64,000 nt of DNA. Origin: Donghicola sp041224595 (GTDB lineage Bacteria; Pseudomonadota; Alphaproteobacteria; Rhodobacterales; Rhodobacteraceae). Below the pieces are notes generated by a model, which did no database searches, was not told the origin of the DNA, and saw only the letters and a program-made list of their open reading frames with translations. This document shows positions 26,333 through 34,988 of this stretch, piece by piece. The position numbers and the translations under genes were made by a program. Numbering within the stretch: the stretch's first letter is position 1; each line of letters opens with the position of its first letter. The stretch is from positions 39,061 to 103,060 of the forward strand of contig NZ_JBGFGN010000146.1 of assembly GCF_041224595.1 (NCBI RefSeq). Direction: 5' to 3'.

Positions 26333-26732
26333 TTTTAAAACTATCCCTACATGGTCTTCGAACTGGTAACGCCTATCCGTTTAGGCAGCGCTGCATGATA
26401 ACGCAACTACGGTTTTACATACATCACAGCTTTCAAAACAAATTGTTGATGATCTGCCTTCGACGAATTTGCAAATGACGCATAATCAATCTCTGATGAC
26501 ACAAGCGCCAAGATTGACTCAAGAATTGCGAGAGCATTTCGGGGGCGCAAGCGACGAATGTTCACCTGTGATGACCTAAAATATAGGCAGCAATGCTGCA
26601 GGTGCAAACGTCTTCTAGGTATTTTGCACCTGCAGCGGAACTTTTTCGGGCACTTCGCATTAAGGTGGTGTGGTCCGTCGCCTCTTGGCCACGACATGTC
26701 GCATTTAAACCGTCCTAATTTGATCAAGGAAC
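26333..26732. other. marR-gpsA intergenic region
   Basis: 400 bp with no convincing gene. It should contain both divergent promoters. Its main feature is the perfect 14-bp inverted repeat at 26595-26636, about 96 bp upstream of gpsA. A ribosome-binding site AAGGA precedes the gpsA ATG. Confidence 0.6.
26595..26636. promoter_or_regulatory. Perfect 14-bp inverted repeat with 14-bp loop upstream of gpsA
   Basis: GCTGCAGGTGCAAA (26595-26608) and its exact complement TTTGCACCTGCAGC (26623-26636) are separated by 14 bp; GGAACTTTTT follows. It could be an operator, a 5'-leader hairpin of the gpsA operon or a weak terminator of an unseen transcript. Confidence 0.65.
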
Positions 26733-27875
26733 ATGCCACAAACATCGAGCGAAGACCCATCAACTCCTTTAATGGCCCGCCGCTTCGAGGCCATCACCGT
26801 CATCGGATCCGGCGCCTGGGGAACTGCCCTAGCTGCCGTAGCCGCTAGGGCAGGCGCCCACACCACCATTTGGGGCAGAGATCCGCAGGTTTTATCTGCG
26901 ATCCGCGAGCAGGGGATGAACACCCGCTACTTGCCCGACATCCCTCTACCGAATTCACTACAGGCCGATGCCGACATGGGCTCCGCTCTTGCCGGAGCCG
27001 AGGCTGTGATGATCGTTGTCCCTTCGCGCGTGCTTCGCAGTGTTTGTGCGCAAGTGGCCCAACATATCGCGCCCGACGTCCCCGTCGCTGTCTGTGCCAA
27101 AGGGATCGAAGCCGAGACCGGCCTTCTCATGACCCAAGTCGCGGCCCAAGAGCTTGGCGATCGTCCTGTCGGTGTCATCTCTGGTCCGACATTCGCGCAT
27201 GAAACCGCGCTGAATAATCCGACCGCAGCAACCGTTGCCTTCCCCTTTACCAAGGCAGACCGCGAAAACCCGAACGAAAGCGTCGCTGCGCGCTTTGCTG
27301 TGTCCCTGTCGACCGAAGCCTTCCGCGCCTATGTCAGCGATGATGTTGTCGGCGTTGAAATTGGCGGTGCCGTGAAAAATGTCGTCGCCGTCGCCTGCGG
27401 GATGATGACCGGCGCTGGTTTTGCAGAAAACACCCGCGCCGCACTGATCACGCGCGGCATGGATGAAATGAAAACGATCGCCGATGCCCTTGGCGGCCGC
27501 CGCGAGACCGTGACCGGTCTGTCCGGTGCGGGCGATCTGACACTGACCTGCTCTAGCCCGACCTCGCGCAACATGTCGCTGGGGACGCAGTTGGGGCAGG
27601 GGATTCCCCGCGGGGAATGTTTTGAGGGCCGCCCCGTGGTGGTCGAAGGCGAAGTCAACGCCCGCTCTGTCGCCCAACTGGCCGACAAGCTGGGTCTGGA
27701 CCTGCCGATCTGTAGGGCTGTGAACGCCATTCTGCACGAGGGCGCCCCGCTGGGGCAGACCTTTGCCGAATTGTGGTCGCGCCCGATCGAGGCGGAGCCG
27801 CGTGCGATGGACGTATTGTTCGACCATCCCGCAAACCCCGCCGCAATTGCCAATTTAGCCGAGAGGATTTCATGA
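26733..27875 (+). CDS. gpsA: NAD(P)-dependent glycerol-3-phosphate dehydrogenase
   Basis: GpsA reduces dihydroxyacetone phosphate to glycerol 3-phosphate. The protein is 380 residues, longer than usual because of ~18 extra N-terminal residues and a ~10-residue insertion (FPFTKADRENPN). Motifs are the NAD loop VIGSGAWGTALA, CAKGIE, SGPTFAHE and GGAVKNVVAVACGM with the catalytic Lys. The start at 26733 is supported by AAGGA; an internal ATG at 26772 is possible. Its ATGA overlap with the next gene shows coupling to the phosphatase, so here its product may feed glucosylglycerol synthesis as well as phospholipids. A TTCCCC palindrome is embedded in the coding sequence. Confidence 0.95.
   Translation: MPQTSSEDPSTPLMARRFEAITVIGSGAWGTALAAVAARAGAHTTIWGRDPQVLSAIREQGMNTRYLPDIPLPNSLQADADMGSALAGAEAVMIVVPSRVLRSVCAQVAQHIAPDVPVAVCAKGIEAETGLLMTQVAAQELGDRPVGVISGPTFAHETALNNPTAATVAFPFTKADRENPNESVAARFAVSLSTEAFRAYVSDDVVGVEIGGAVKNVVAVACGMMTGAGFAENTRAALITRGMDEMKTIADALGGRRETVTGLSGAGDLTLTCSSPTSRNMSLGTQLGQGIPRGECFEGRPVVVEGEVNARSVAQLADKLGLDLPICRAVNAILHEGAPLGQTFAELWSRPIEAEPRAMDVLFDHPANPAAIANLAERIS
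27603..27618. repeat. Palindrome ATTCCCCGCGGGGAAT inside gpsA
   Basis: A perfect 16-bp palindrome encoding IPRGE in the gpsA C-terminal half. It shares the TTCCCC-NN-GGGGAA core with the copies at 7486, 10448 and 13873. Confidence 0.55.
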
Positions 27876-28651
27876 CTGACACCCTGACACTGGACCGCCC
27901 GAAGATCGCAGAGAAAGATTTTGTTCTGGCAACCGATCTGGATGGAACGTTTCTGGGGGGTGAGCAGTCGGATCGCTCTGCCCTGTATGACTGGATCGAG
28001 GACAACCGCGACACCGTTGGTCTGATCTTTGTCACTGGCCGCGATCCCGAGTTCATCTTCGAACTTTGCGAAACCCAAGGCGTTCCGCGCCCTGAATATG
28101 TCGTGGGCGATGTGGGCACGACGATTGCCGAGGTGACGGACGACGGCCGGATTTCACCGATCCCGGAGTTGGAAGAGGAAATCGCCGCTGCGTGGGGTGA
28201 AGACACCGCAACACGCGTGCGCATGGGCCTTGACCCGATCATGGGGCTCAAATTGCAGCCTACCAAGTTCCGCTATCGGATGAGCTTTGACTACGACCCG
28301 CTGAAGTTCGATCCGCTCGCGTTCGAGATTGTCGACCAACTGGGACTGGATCACCTGATCAGCGCCGAGCAGTTCTTTGACGTGCTGCCCAAGGGCGTCA
28401 GCAAGGGACCGTCGATCCTTCGCCTGCTGGAGCATCTTGGGATCGAACAGCGCAAGACGCTCGTGGCTGGCGATACCTTTAACGACCTGTCGATGCTGAA
28501 AACTGGCTTGCCCGCCGTAGCTGTTGGCGGCTCTGAAAAGGGTCTGCTCGAGGCCGTCAAAGACATTGAGAGCGTTTATCAAGCCACCGCGATCGGCGCG
28601 GCTGGCATTCGCGAAGCCATTCGCGAAATGAATATGCACCCTGCGGCCTAA
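27872..28651 (+). CDS. ggpP: HAD-superfamily phosphatase, likely glucosylglycerol-phosphate phosphatase
   Basis: A 259-residue sucrose-phosphatase-like HAD protein. Motif I is ATDLDGTFLGG (nucleophile Asp), motif II FVTGRD, motif III Lys in KGVSKG, and motif IV GDTFNDLSM. Such enzymes remove phosphate from sugar-polyol phosphates. It overlaps gpsA by 4 bp and precedes the GT20 synthase by 38 bp, so the natural substrate is probably glucosylglycerol 3-phosphate. A trehalose- or mannosyl-glycerate-type phosphatase would be the alternative. Confidence 0.78.
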   Translation: MTDTLTLDRPKIAEKDFVLATDLDGTFLGGEQSDRSALYDWIEDNRDTVGLIFVTGRDPEFIFELCETQGVPRPEYVVGDVGTTIAEVTDDGRISPIPELEEEIAAAWGEDTATRVRMGLDPIMGLKLQPTKFRYRMSFDYDPLKFDPLAFEIVDQLGLDHLISAEQFFDVLPKGVSKGPSILRLLEHLGIEQRKTLVAGDTFNDLSMLKTGLPAVAVGGSEKGLLEAVKDIESVYQATAIGAAGIREAIREMNMHPAA

Positions 28652-28689
28652 GACCCGCCGACCTTACGGAACAGAGGAAAGGACGCCAA

Positions 28690-30198
28690 ATGCAATCCGA
28701 TCTCGTGATCGTCTATCACCGCCAACCCTACGAAGAAGTCGAGGAAAACGGTGAAATCGTCTTTAAGGAAAACAAAAGCCCCAATGGCATTGTCCCCACG
28801 CTGAAGAGCTTCTTTGGCAACGTGGACAAGGGCTCTTGGGTCGCTTGGAAGCTTGCCGAAGACACTTCGAACCCTGATTTCGAACCCGTGGTCGAAATTG
28901 AGGACAAATACGGCAAATACAATGTCACGCGTTTGCCCCTGTCCGCAGAGCAGGTGCGCCAGTTCTACCACGTCACCTCCAAAGAGGCGTTCTGGCCGAT
29001 CCTGCACTCTTTCAAAGAGCGCTATGACTATGACCCTGTGGACTGGCCTAACTTCCGCGAAGTGAACTGGCGTTTTGCTGAAGCTGCCGCCGCCGAAGCC
29101 GCGCCCGGTGCCTTGGTTTGGGTGCACGACTACAATCTGTGGCTCGTGCCCGGCTACCTTCGTCAGATGCGTCCGGACGTGAAAATCGCGTTCTTCCATC
29201 ACACCCCGTTCCCCAGCGCAGACGTGTTCAACATTCTGCCGTGGCGCAAAGAGATCGTCGAAAGCCTGCTGCATTGCGATGTCGTCGGCTTCCATATCCC
29301 GCGCTACGCCGCGAATTTTGTCTCCGTGGTGCAGAGCCTGACCGATGCCGACGTCACTGAACGCGTCCGCGTGGAAGAGGATCTGATCTCTGAGGGAACC
29401 GCACTCACCGAACGCGCCGTAGCGACCAAGCTGTCTATCGAAGACCGCGAAGTGATTGTGGGCGTCGCACCTGTGGGCATTGATATGGACTATATCCAGC
29501 AGATCGCTGGGTCCGATGATGCAGCCAAGAAAAAAGCAGAAATCCGCGAAGAATTGGGCGACTGCAAGCTAGTGCTGTCTGTGGGCCGCACCGACTATAC
29601 CAAGGGCGGTGTTCAACAGCTAAACAGCTTCGAACGGTTGCTCGAACAGCATCCGGAGCTGCGCGGCGAGGTGCGCCTCTTGCATGTGTCGGTTATGGCG
29701 AACCGCGCGATGACTGTTTACCAAGAGATCCAATCGGAGATCGAGGAAACCGTAGGCCGCATCAACGGTCGTTTCGGGACCTTTGATTGGACGCCGGTCA
29801 CTCTGGTATCGCGCGCGATCCCATTTGATCGCCTCATCGGGTATTATCAGGCAGCGGACGTAGCGTGGATCACACCTCTGGCCGACGGCATGAACCTTGT
29901 TGCGAAAGAGTTTGCGGCATCGCGCCTCGACGGTGATGGTGCTCTGGTCCTGTCAGAATTTGCCGGCGCTGCGGTAGAGCTCAGCAGCGCTGTACTGGTC
30001 AATCCCTTCTCGAACCGTGCGATGGACGAGGCGATTTACATGGCCCTTCAGATGCCCGAAGAAGAGCGCCGTGTTCGCATGAAAGAGCTGCGCCGCGTGG
30101 TCGATAAATATGATATCGCAGAGTGGGGCGAAGAGTTCGGCCGCCAGATGTCTCGGGTCAAGAGGTCGCTGCCTGACGCGGGCCTAGACGCGGCATGA
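28690..30198 (+). CDS. ggpS: GT20 glucosylglycerol-phosphate synthase
   Basis: This 502-residue GT20 enzyme should transfer glucose from a nucleotide sugar (ADP-glucose in known GgpS) to glycerol 3-phosphate. The N-terminus VIVYHRQPYEEVEENG and SPNGIVPTLKSFF match the GgpS type and differ from trehalose-phosphate synthase, whose N-terminus carries an SNR motif. GT20 features include WVHDYNLWLVPGYLR, FFHHTPFPSADVFN, SVGRTDYTKGG (phosphate/nucleotide loop) and PLADGMNLVAKEF. Co-transcription with gpsA (making the acceptor) and a HAD phosphatase supports a complete osmolyte pathway. A strong terminator follows. Confidence 0.88.
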   Translation: MQSDLVIVYHRQPYEEVEENGEIVFKENKSPNGIVPTLKSFFGNVDKGSWVAWKLAEDTSNPDFEPVVEIEDKYGKYNVTRLPLSAEQVRQFYHVTSKEAFWPILHSFKERYDYDPVDWPNFREVNWRFAEAAAAEAAPGALVWVHDYNLWLVPGYLRQMRPDVKIAFFHHTPFPSADVFNILPWRKEIVESLLHCDVVGFHIPRYAANFVSVVQSLTDADVTERVRVEEDLISEGTALTERAVATKLSIEDREVIVGVAPVGIDMDYIQQIAGSDDAAKKKAEIREELGDCKLVLSVGRTDYTKGGVQQLNSFERLLEQHPELRGEVRLLHVSVMANRAMTVYQEIQSEIEETVGRINGRFGTFDWTPVTLVSRAIPFDRLIGYYQAADVAWITPLADGMNLVAKEFAASRLDGDGALVLSEFAGAAVELSSAVLVNPFSNRAMDEAIYMALQMPEEERRVRMKELRRVVDKYDIAEWGEEFGRQMSRVKRSLPDAGLDAA

Positions 30199-30201
30199 TC
30201 C

Positions 30202-30232
30202 AAAAGGGGGCTGCTCCATCAGCCCCCTTTTT
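30202..30232. terminator. Bidirectional terminator between ggpS and the RTX gene
   Basis: AAAAGGGGGCTG (30202-30213) pairs exactly with CAGCCCCCTTTT (30220-30231) around a 6-base loop. A and T tracts on the two sides allow termination of both convergent genes. Confidence 0.92.
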
Positions 30233-30238
30233 CGTGAC

Positions 30239-31273
30239 CTAGACAAACGCGATGTCGGAGCCGAGCACATCCTCGACTTCGACGCCGAGCAATGTAATCT
30301 TGCCGCCATCGTATTTGACAATCACATCGTCGCCCTTTTGGAAGATATTTAGATCATCCAGGCTAGAGACATAACTTGATGAAAAGTCGAGAGTGTCTTG
30401 CATCACATTGAAATCGCGGATTGTGTCTTTGCCCGAATTGTCTGCAAAGACAAAGCTATCTGAGCCTGCACCGCCCACCAGCGTATCACGCCCTGCATCT
30501 CCAAAGAGGGTGTCGTTTCCTGCGCCGCCTTTGAGCCGGTCTTTGCCTGCGCCACCCTCGAGGTGATCGTTCCCCTTATTGCCGTTCACGCGGTCACGGC
30601 CTCTGCCGCCCCGCAGAACGTCATTGTCGGCGCCGCCAAAAATACGATCGTTTCCGGCCATGCCGTCAATGACATCAGCTCCAGTGCCGCCAACCAGCTT
30701 GTTGCGTTTGGCCGAACCGATCAGCACGTCGTTGCCTGATCCGCCAAACAAAGAGATATTGCCGCCAGATGCGTACATCGTGTCATTTCCGCCGAAACCA
30801 TAGAGCTTGCTGGGACCGGAATCCTCCTCAGCCGCGATCAAGTCATTCCCCGCGAGCAGAACTTCCGACAGCGCGAGACCGGAATTGAGATGCGCCATGA
30901 TATCCGCTTCGGAAATCGGGGTGCTGGTAACGAACACCAGAGCTTCGAAGTCAAATGTAAAGTCATCTTCCCAGACGTAGATCACCGCGGTGACGGTTCC
31001 GTTGGCAGGATTGGTATCCGACAGGTCAAAACCAGCAAGGCCTAGGACGCCTTGTTCGGTTTCGTAAGCTTGAACTTCGTCGACGACAATATCGACGGAG
31101 TAGGTGGTCCCGCCGAACTCGAAAGTGTCTGTTTCGGTGCCGCCCTCGTAATACACTGGATCGCTGTAGTCATCCAGATCGGGCAGCATCGGCAGAAACT
31201 CCGTAGCTGTCACGTCCACATTTCCGGCTACTAAAACCGTTGCAAACTGATCAAGCACATTGACTGTAGACAT
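30239..31273 (-). CDS. RTX calcium-binding secreted protein, paralog A
   Basis: A 344-residue acidic protein without an N-terminal signal peptide. Residues 1-~150 form a domain shared with the neighbour at 31450-32406. Residues ~155-280 are RTX nonapeptide repeats of the GGxGxDxLx type (for example GGSGNDVLI, GGAGNDTLF, GGAGSDSFVF), which bind Ca2+. The C-terminal ~60 residues (after FVFADNSGKDTIRDF) resemble a type I secretion end. No type I transporter genes are in the window. Function is unknown; surface or extracellular. Confidence 0.85.
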   Translation of the reverse strand: MSTVNVLDQFATVLVAGNVDVTATEFLPMLPDLDDYSDPVYYEGGTETDTFEFGGTTYSVDIVVDEVQAYETEQGVLGLAGFDLSDTNPANGTVTAVIYVWEDDFTFDFEALVFVTSTPISEADIMAHLNSGLALSEVLLAGNDLIAAEEDSGPSKLYGFGGNDTMYASGGNISLFGGSGNDVLIGSAKRNKLVGGTGADVIDGMAGNDRIFGGADNDVLRGGRGRDRVNGNKGNDHLEGGAGKDRLKGGAGNDTLFGDAGRDTLVGGAGSDSFVFADNSGKDTIRDFNVMQDTLDFSSSYVSSLDDLNIFQKGDDVIVKYDGGKITLLGVEVEDVLGSDIAFV

Positions 31274-31404
31274 CTGGGGTCTCCGGAAAAATTAAGCAAA
31301 AGAATTTGATTTTATTAATGCACTTACTTACACGAAATACGTATGGCAAATCACAATTTGCAATCTAAGGGTGTGGAAATCCGCCCTTTCTCGGGCTTCA
31401 AGAC

Positions 31405-31434
31405 AAAAAAACGAAGGCCGCGCAGGGCGGCCTT
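31405..31434 (-). terminator. Terminator of RTX paralog B
   Basis: Stem AAGGCCGC / GCGGCCTT (31414-31421, 31427-31434) with a 5-base loop. On the minus strand it is followed by CG and seven T residues (complement of 31405-31411), 16 bp past the gene's stop. Confidence 0.88.
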
Positions 31435-31449
31435 GTTTCTGTTGCTGGA

Positions 31450-32406
31450 TCAACCAAAGATAAAGTGGGCCGTCAGAACCTCTTCGACTGAAATGTCAGT
31501 CAGAGTGATGTCACCTTTGCCATAATCGATGAGGACATCATCGCCTTGAGCCGTGATCTCTAGCCCATCAATCGATTGGGTGCCGACCTTGCGCAGGATG
31601 ATCTGGTCTAACTCGACATCGAAATCTGTGATGACGTCGCTCCCTGCCTTGCGGACAAAGATGAATTTATCAGCGCCTGCGCCACCGGTCATCGTGTCGT
31701 CGCCCTTGGCACCGATCAAGCGGTCGCGACCGCCATGTCCTTTGAGTACGTCGCTGCCCGCGCCGCCGAGCAGCTTGTCATTGCCGCCATTGCCTGCAAG
31801 ACGATCGTTGCCCGCGCCGCCGGTCAATTTGTCCCGACCGGCGCCACCGCTCATCACATCGCTCCCGCCGCTGCCGATCAGGCTATCATGTCCCAATCCG
31901 CCATTGATCGTGTCGGCATCAGAGCCGCCATGCACGTAGTCATTGCCCGCAAAGCTATCGACTTGGACCCCCGCGCCAGTGATTGCGATCATATCGTCAC
32001 CGCTCAGCACGCTTTGGGTGATCGAGGTGCCGTAATTCAGATGATCAAGGATTTCGGCTTCGCTAACAGGGTTTGATGTCGCAAACATCATGAGGTTTTC
32101 GCCATCGCCGCCGCGGAACGAATTTACGGAGCCGTTGGTTACGCTGGCATCGGTCATATTTTCGCCGGTGACGTCGAGGTACTCATACCCGCTCGCGTAG
32201 TACAATGCTTCTTGCCAGTTGTAGATGATGCGGTAGTCCTGACCGTAAATGGTGTAGACATCGTTGGTTGAACCGGCGCCGTAGATGTAGGGGCCGCCGC
32301 TGCTCGCGAAGTTGCTTGGGAACGGGACAAATTCATCAGCGGTGATGTTGTATCCGTTGGTGACGATGACGGCAGACGCGGTGTCCAAGATGTTGATAGT
32401 CGACAT
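31450..32406 (-). CDS. RTX calcium-binding secreted protein, paralog B
   Basis: A 318-residue paralog of the downstream RTX gene. Shared marks are the start MST(I/V)N(I/V)LD, a TSNP(V/I)SEAEI-DHLN-type segment near 115-130, the RTX array (~155-250; GGAGNDRLA, GGAGSDVLK, GGAGADKFIF) and a C-terminal strand set ending D(I/V)xVEEVLxxxFIFG. There is no classical signal peptide, as expected for type I secretion. The pair probably arose by tandem duplication followed by clear divergence. Each has its own terminator. Confidence 0.85.
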   Translation of the reverse strand: MSTINILDTASAVIVTNGYNITADEFVPFPSNFASSGGPYIYGAGSTNDVYTIYGQDYRIIYNWQEALYYASGYEYLDVTGENMTDASVTNGSVNSFRGGDGENLMMFATSNPVSEAEILDHLNYGTSITQSVLSGDDMIAITGAGVQVDSFAGNDYVHGGSDADTINGGLGHDSLIGSGGSDVMSGGAGRDKLTGGAGNDRLAGNGGNDKLLGGAGSDVLKGHGGRDRLIGAKGDDTMTGGAGADKFIFVRKAGSDVITDFDVELDQIILRKVGTQSIDGLEITAQGDDVLIDYGKGDITLTDISVEEVLTAHFIFG

Positions 32407-32569
32407 GAATTGACCCTAAAAATCGTTATAGTGAGATTGTATTATTCGCTATTTGAAATTTTTAAAACTACCCTGAAATGGGGTGGTTGAACGGCCAGGC
32501 TCAACAATTCTCTGTAGATTTTCGCGGGATTTCATCTAGCTTGCGCCTCCGAGGGAAGAGGAGTGAGCC

Positions 32570-33223
32570 ATGACAGAGAGCGCATTGGGTTTCTCGGATT
32601 TGGTTGCGTCTGTAAGCGCGCTACGAGAGATGCCATCCCGTCAGTTTGTGGGGATTGCCGGTGCGCCGGGCTCTGGGAAGAGCACAACGGTTGACCGATT
32701 GTTTGATGCGTTGAATGCCAAGCATCCCGGTCAGGTCGCGATCCTGCCAATGGACGGGTTCCACTATGACGACGCTGTGCTGCACCAGATGGGCCGCCAC
32801 CCGTGGAAGGGCGCGCCAGATACCTTTGACGTTGGTGGATTGGTGTCGGTATTGAAACGGCTGAAAGACCCTTCCGAAACGGGCGTCACAGTGCCGGTTT
32901 TTGACCGTGACCTTGAGATTTCGCGTGGCAGTGCGCGGATCATCCCTGATGACGTAAAGCTCATTTTGGTCGAGGGAAATTACATCCTTCTGGACCGCGC
33001 CCCGTGGAACGCGCTGGACCAGATGTTTGATTTGACAGTCATGATAGACGTGCCCGAAGAAGAGCTCCGCCGGCGGCTACGGGCACGATGGGAGCATTTC
33101 GGGCTCACCGAGGATCAGATCGCGCACAAGCTGGACGGGAATGACCTGCCCAACGGGCGCGAGGTGATCCAAGGGAGCCGTCCTGCCGATATTCTCTACC
33201 GGCAGGACGAGGGGAGCCTTTAG
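32570..33223 (+). CDS. P-loop kinase of the pantothenate/uridine-kinase-like family
   Basis: A 217-residue protein with Walker A GAPGSGKST (about 30-38), PMDGFHYDD (substrate/metal region), VEGNYILLD and an arginine-rich lid (ELRRRLRARWEHFG). Relatives are small sugar or nucleoside kinases, including genes named frcK in sugar-transport loci; the substrate is not defined. It is convergent with the DhaK-DhaL gene, overlapping it by 4 bp, so a shared carbohydrate theme is possible but they are not co-transcribed. Confidence 0.82.
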   Translation: MTESALGFSDLVASVSALREMPSRQFVGIAGAPGSGKSTTVDRLFDALNAKHPGQVAILPMDGFHYDDAVLHQMGRHPWKGAPDTFDVGGLVSVLKRLKDPSETGVTVPVFDRDLEISRGSARIIPDDVKLILVEGNYILLDRAPWNALDQMFDLTVMIDVPEEELRRRLRARWEHFGLTEDQIAHKLDGNDLPNGREVIQGSRPADILYRQDEGSL

Positions 33224-34974
33224 CCGAGCGCCTTTTTGGCGGCTGCGGTGATTGCTTCGAGCATAACGTGGGCCGAGGCCGCACCGGGATCGACGTGACC
33301 GATCGAGCGCTCGCCAAGTTTGGCCGAACGGCCACGGCGGCTTTCGATTTCGGCGGTGTAGTCGCGGCCGGACTTGGCGCCTTCGGTTGCGGCGGCCAGA
33401 CAGCCGATCGCGTCAGCATTGTCGGCCAGAGCCTCTTTTGCCTTGGCAACAGCAGGAACCCACGCGTCGATCATGGTTTTGTCACCGACCTGAGCGCCGC
33501 CACGGGCCAAAATACCTGCGCACAGCCCATCAACCCACGCGACCATCGCGCCAGCATCGAGATTCAGACGATCCGAGACGCTTTCACCCGCCTTGCGGAA
33601 GGCCGAGGCATAGAGCGGGCCCGACGATGCACCGACCGCATCAAGGAACGCTTTCGCCATGATCTCGCAGGTTTGGCTGATGGTTTTCTCGCTGTCGTCG
33701 GTCACTAGCTTGCCACGCACGGCGGTCCAGCCGATGTCCATGGTCACGCCGTGGTCGCCGTCCCCGATCACGCCATCCAGCTCGGACAGCCAGTCGCGCT
33801 TTTCGTGAATGGCGGCCCCAGCAGCCAGCATCATGTCTTTGAACATTGACGGTGTGATCGGGCCGTCCGCGTTCAGTTTGCTGGTGTCGATCGTCTCTTC
33901 TTCTTTGGCGACATCCGCGTGGCGGCGGGTGCGGGTGCCCTTGGGCTCTAGCGAGCCGGCGACGGTCAGGCCAGGGGTGCGGCACGGGGTGTCCAGCAGG
34001 GTCTGCAGGTCATCGTCCAGCTTCAGCAGAGTAATCGATGCGCCTGCCATCTCCAGTGAGCTGACATATTCGCCAACCCAGCTGTGGTGGATGTCGATAC
34101 CCTTTTCGCCAAGGATTTCAGCCACGCGGCGGTGGATGATGTAGAGTTCCAGCTGGCCAGTCGCGCCGAGACCATTGACCAAAACCGCAACCTTATCACC
34201 CGATTTCAGACCCATATCGTCTAAGATCGGCTGCATCAGCTCGTCCGTCACCGAGTCTGCGTTTTCCAGCTTGCCGCGGCGGATACCGGGTTCGCCGTGC
34301 ACGCCCATGCCGATTTCCATCTCGTCATGGCCGATCTCGAAGTTCAGCTTGCCGGTCTGGGGCATGGAGCACGCGGTCAGCGCCACGCCCATGCTGCGGG
34401 TGTTTGCGTTTGCGGCCTGAGCGGCGGCATAGCACGCCTCTAGGTCACGGCCATGTTCGGCGGCTGCGCCTGCGATCTTGAAGACAAAGAAGTCGCCCGC
34501 GATACCGCGACGCTCGTTCTGGCGCTCTTTGGGGGCAGAGGCCACGTCGTCGATCACCTGAACCGACTTGGTGGGGATGCCCATGCCTTCGCACTCTTCG
34601 GCAGCCATGTCGAAGTTCAGAACGTCGCCGGTGTAGTTGCCATACAGGAACATCACGCCAGCGCCGCCGTCTACGGCGCGTGCCGCATCCATGATCTGCT
34701 CGGGCGAGGGGGAGGCGAACACGTTGCCTACTGCAGCTGCGTCCGCCAAGCCGCGGCCTACGTAGCCAGCGAATGCAGGCTCGTGGCCCGAGCCGCCGCC
34801 GATCACGATGCCGACTTTGCCGTCCCGAGGGCCGTCCACAGCCACGACCGCGCGGCCCGTGGGGCCTTCGACAGTCAGGATATCGGGGTGCGCGGAAACC
34901 ATGCCTGCGACCATCTCCGAGATAATGTTCTCGGGGGCGTTAATCAGTTTTTTGGTACGGATATCTTCGGTCAT
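33220..34974 (-). CDS. ATP-dependent dihydroxyacetone kinase, DhaK-DhaL fusion
   Basis: About 584 residues when started at MTEDIRTKKL (34974), which has GAGGAGAA upstream; the long frame beyond it overlaps the preceding gene and is not used. The N-terminal DhaK domain shows IGGGSGHEPAFAGYVG, GNYTGDVLNFD and MGVHGEPGI, whose His covalently binds the ketose. A linker (~340-365) leads to the DhaL domain with GVIGDGDHGVTMD (Mg-ATP Asp residues) and GASSGPLYASAF. This one-chain form uses ATP, not PTS phosphate. Some relatives phosphorylate erythrulose; the isomerase just upstream fits a triose or tetrose pathway. Confidence 0.93.
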   Translation of the reverse strand: MTEDIRTKKLINAPENIISEMVAGMVSAHPDILTVEGPTGRAVVAVDGPRDGKVGIVIGGGSGHEPAFAGYVGRGLADAAAVGNVFASPSPEQIMDAARAVDGGAGVMFLYGNYTGDVLNFDMAAEECEGMGIPTKSVQVIDDVASAPKERQNERRGIAGDFFVFKIAGAAAEHGRDLEACYAAAQAANANTRSMGVALTACSMPQTGKLNFEIGHDEMEIGMGVHGEPGIRRGKLENADSVTDELMQPILDDMGLKSGDKVAVLVNGLGATGQLELYIIHRRVAEILGEKGIDIHHSWVGEYVSSLEMAGASITLLKLDDDLQTLLDTPCRTPGLTVAGSLEPKGTRTRRHADVAKEEETIDTSKLNADGPITPSMFKDMMLAAGAAIHEKRDWLSELDGVIGDGDHGVTMDIGWTAVRGKLVTDDSEKTISQTCEIMAKAFLDAVGASSGPLYASAFRKAGESVSDRLNLDAGAMVAWVDGLCAGILARGGAQVGDKTMIDAWVPAVAKAKEALADNADAIGCLAAATEGAKSGRDYTAEIESRRGRSAKLGERSIGHVDPGAASAHVMLEAITAAAKKALG

Positions 34975-34988
34975 TGGTCGTTCTCCTC

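Noticed and set aside
27872..30198. Trehalose synthesis pair (otsB-otsA)
   Set aside because: The GT20 N-terminus matches the glucosylglycerol-phosphate synthase type rather than OtsA, and the genes are coupled to gpsA, which provides glycerol 3-phosphate.
30450..31950. Repetitive sequence considered as a CRISPR or tandem DNA repeat
   Set aside because: The repetition is at protein level (GGxGxDxLx RTX nonapeptides) in frame within coding sequences; the units are not identical DNA repeats with unique spacers.
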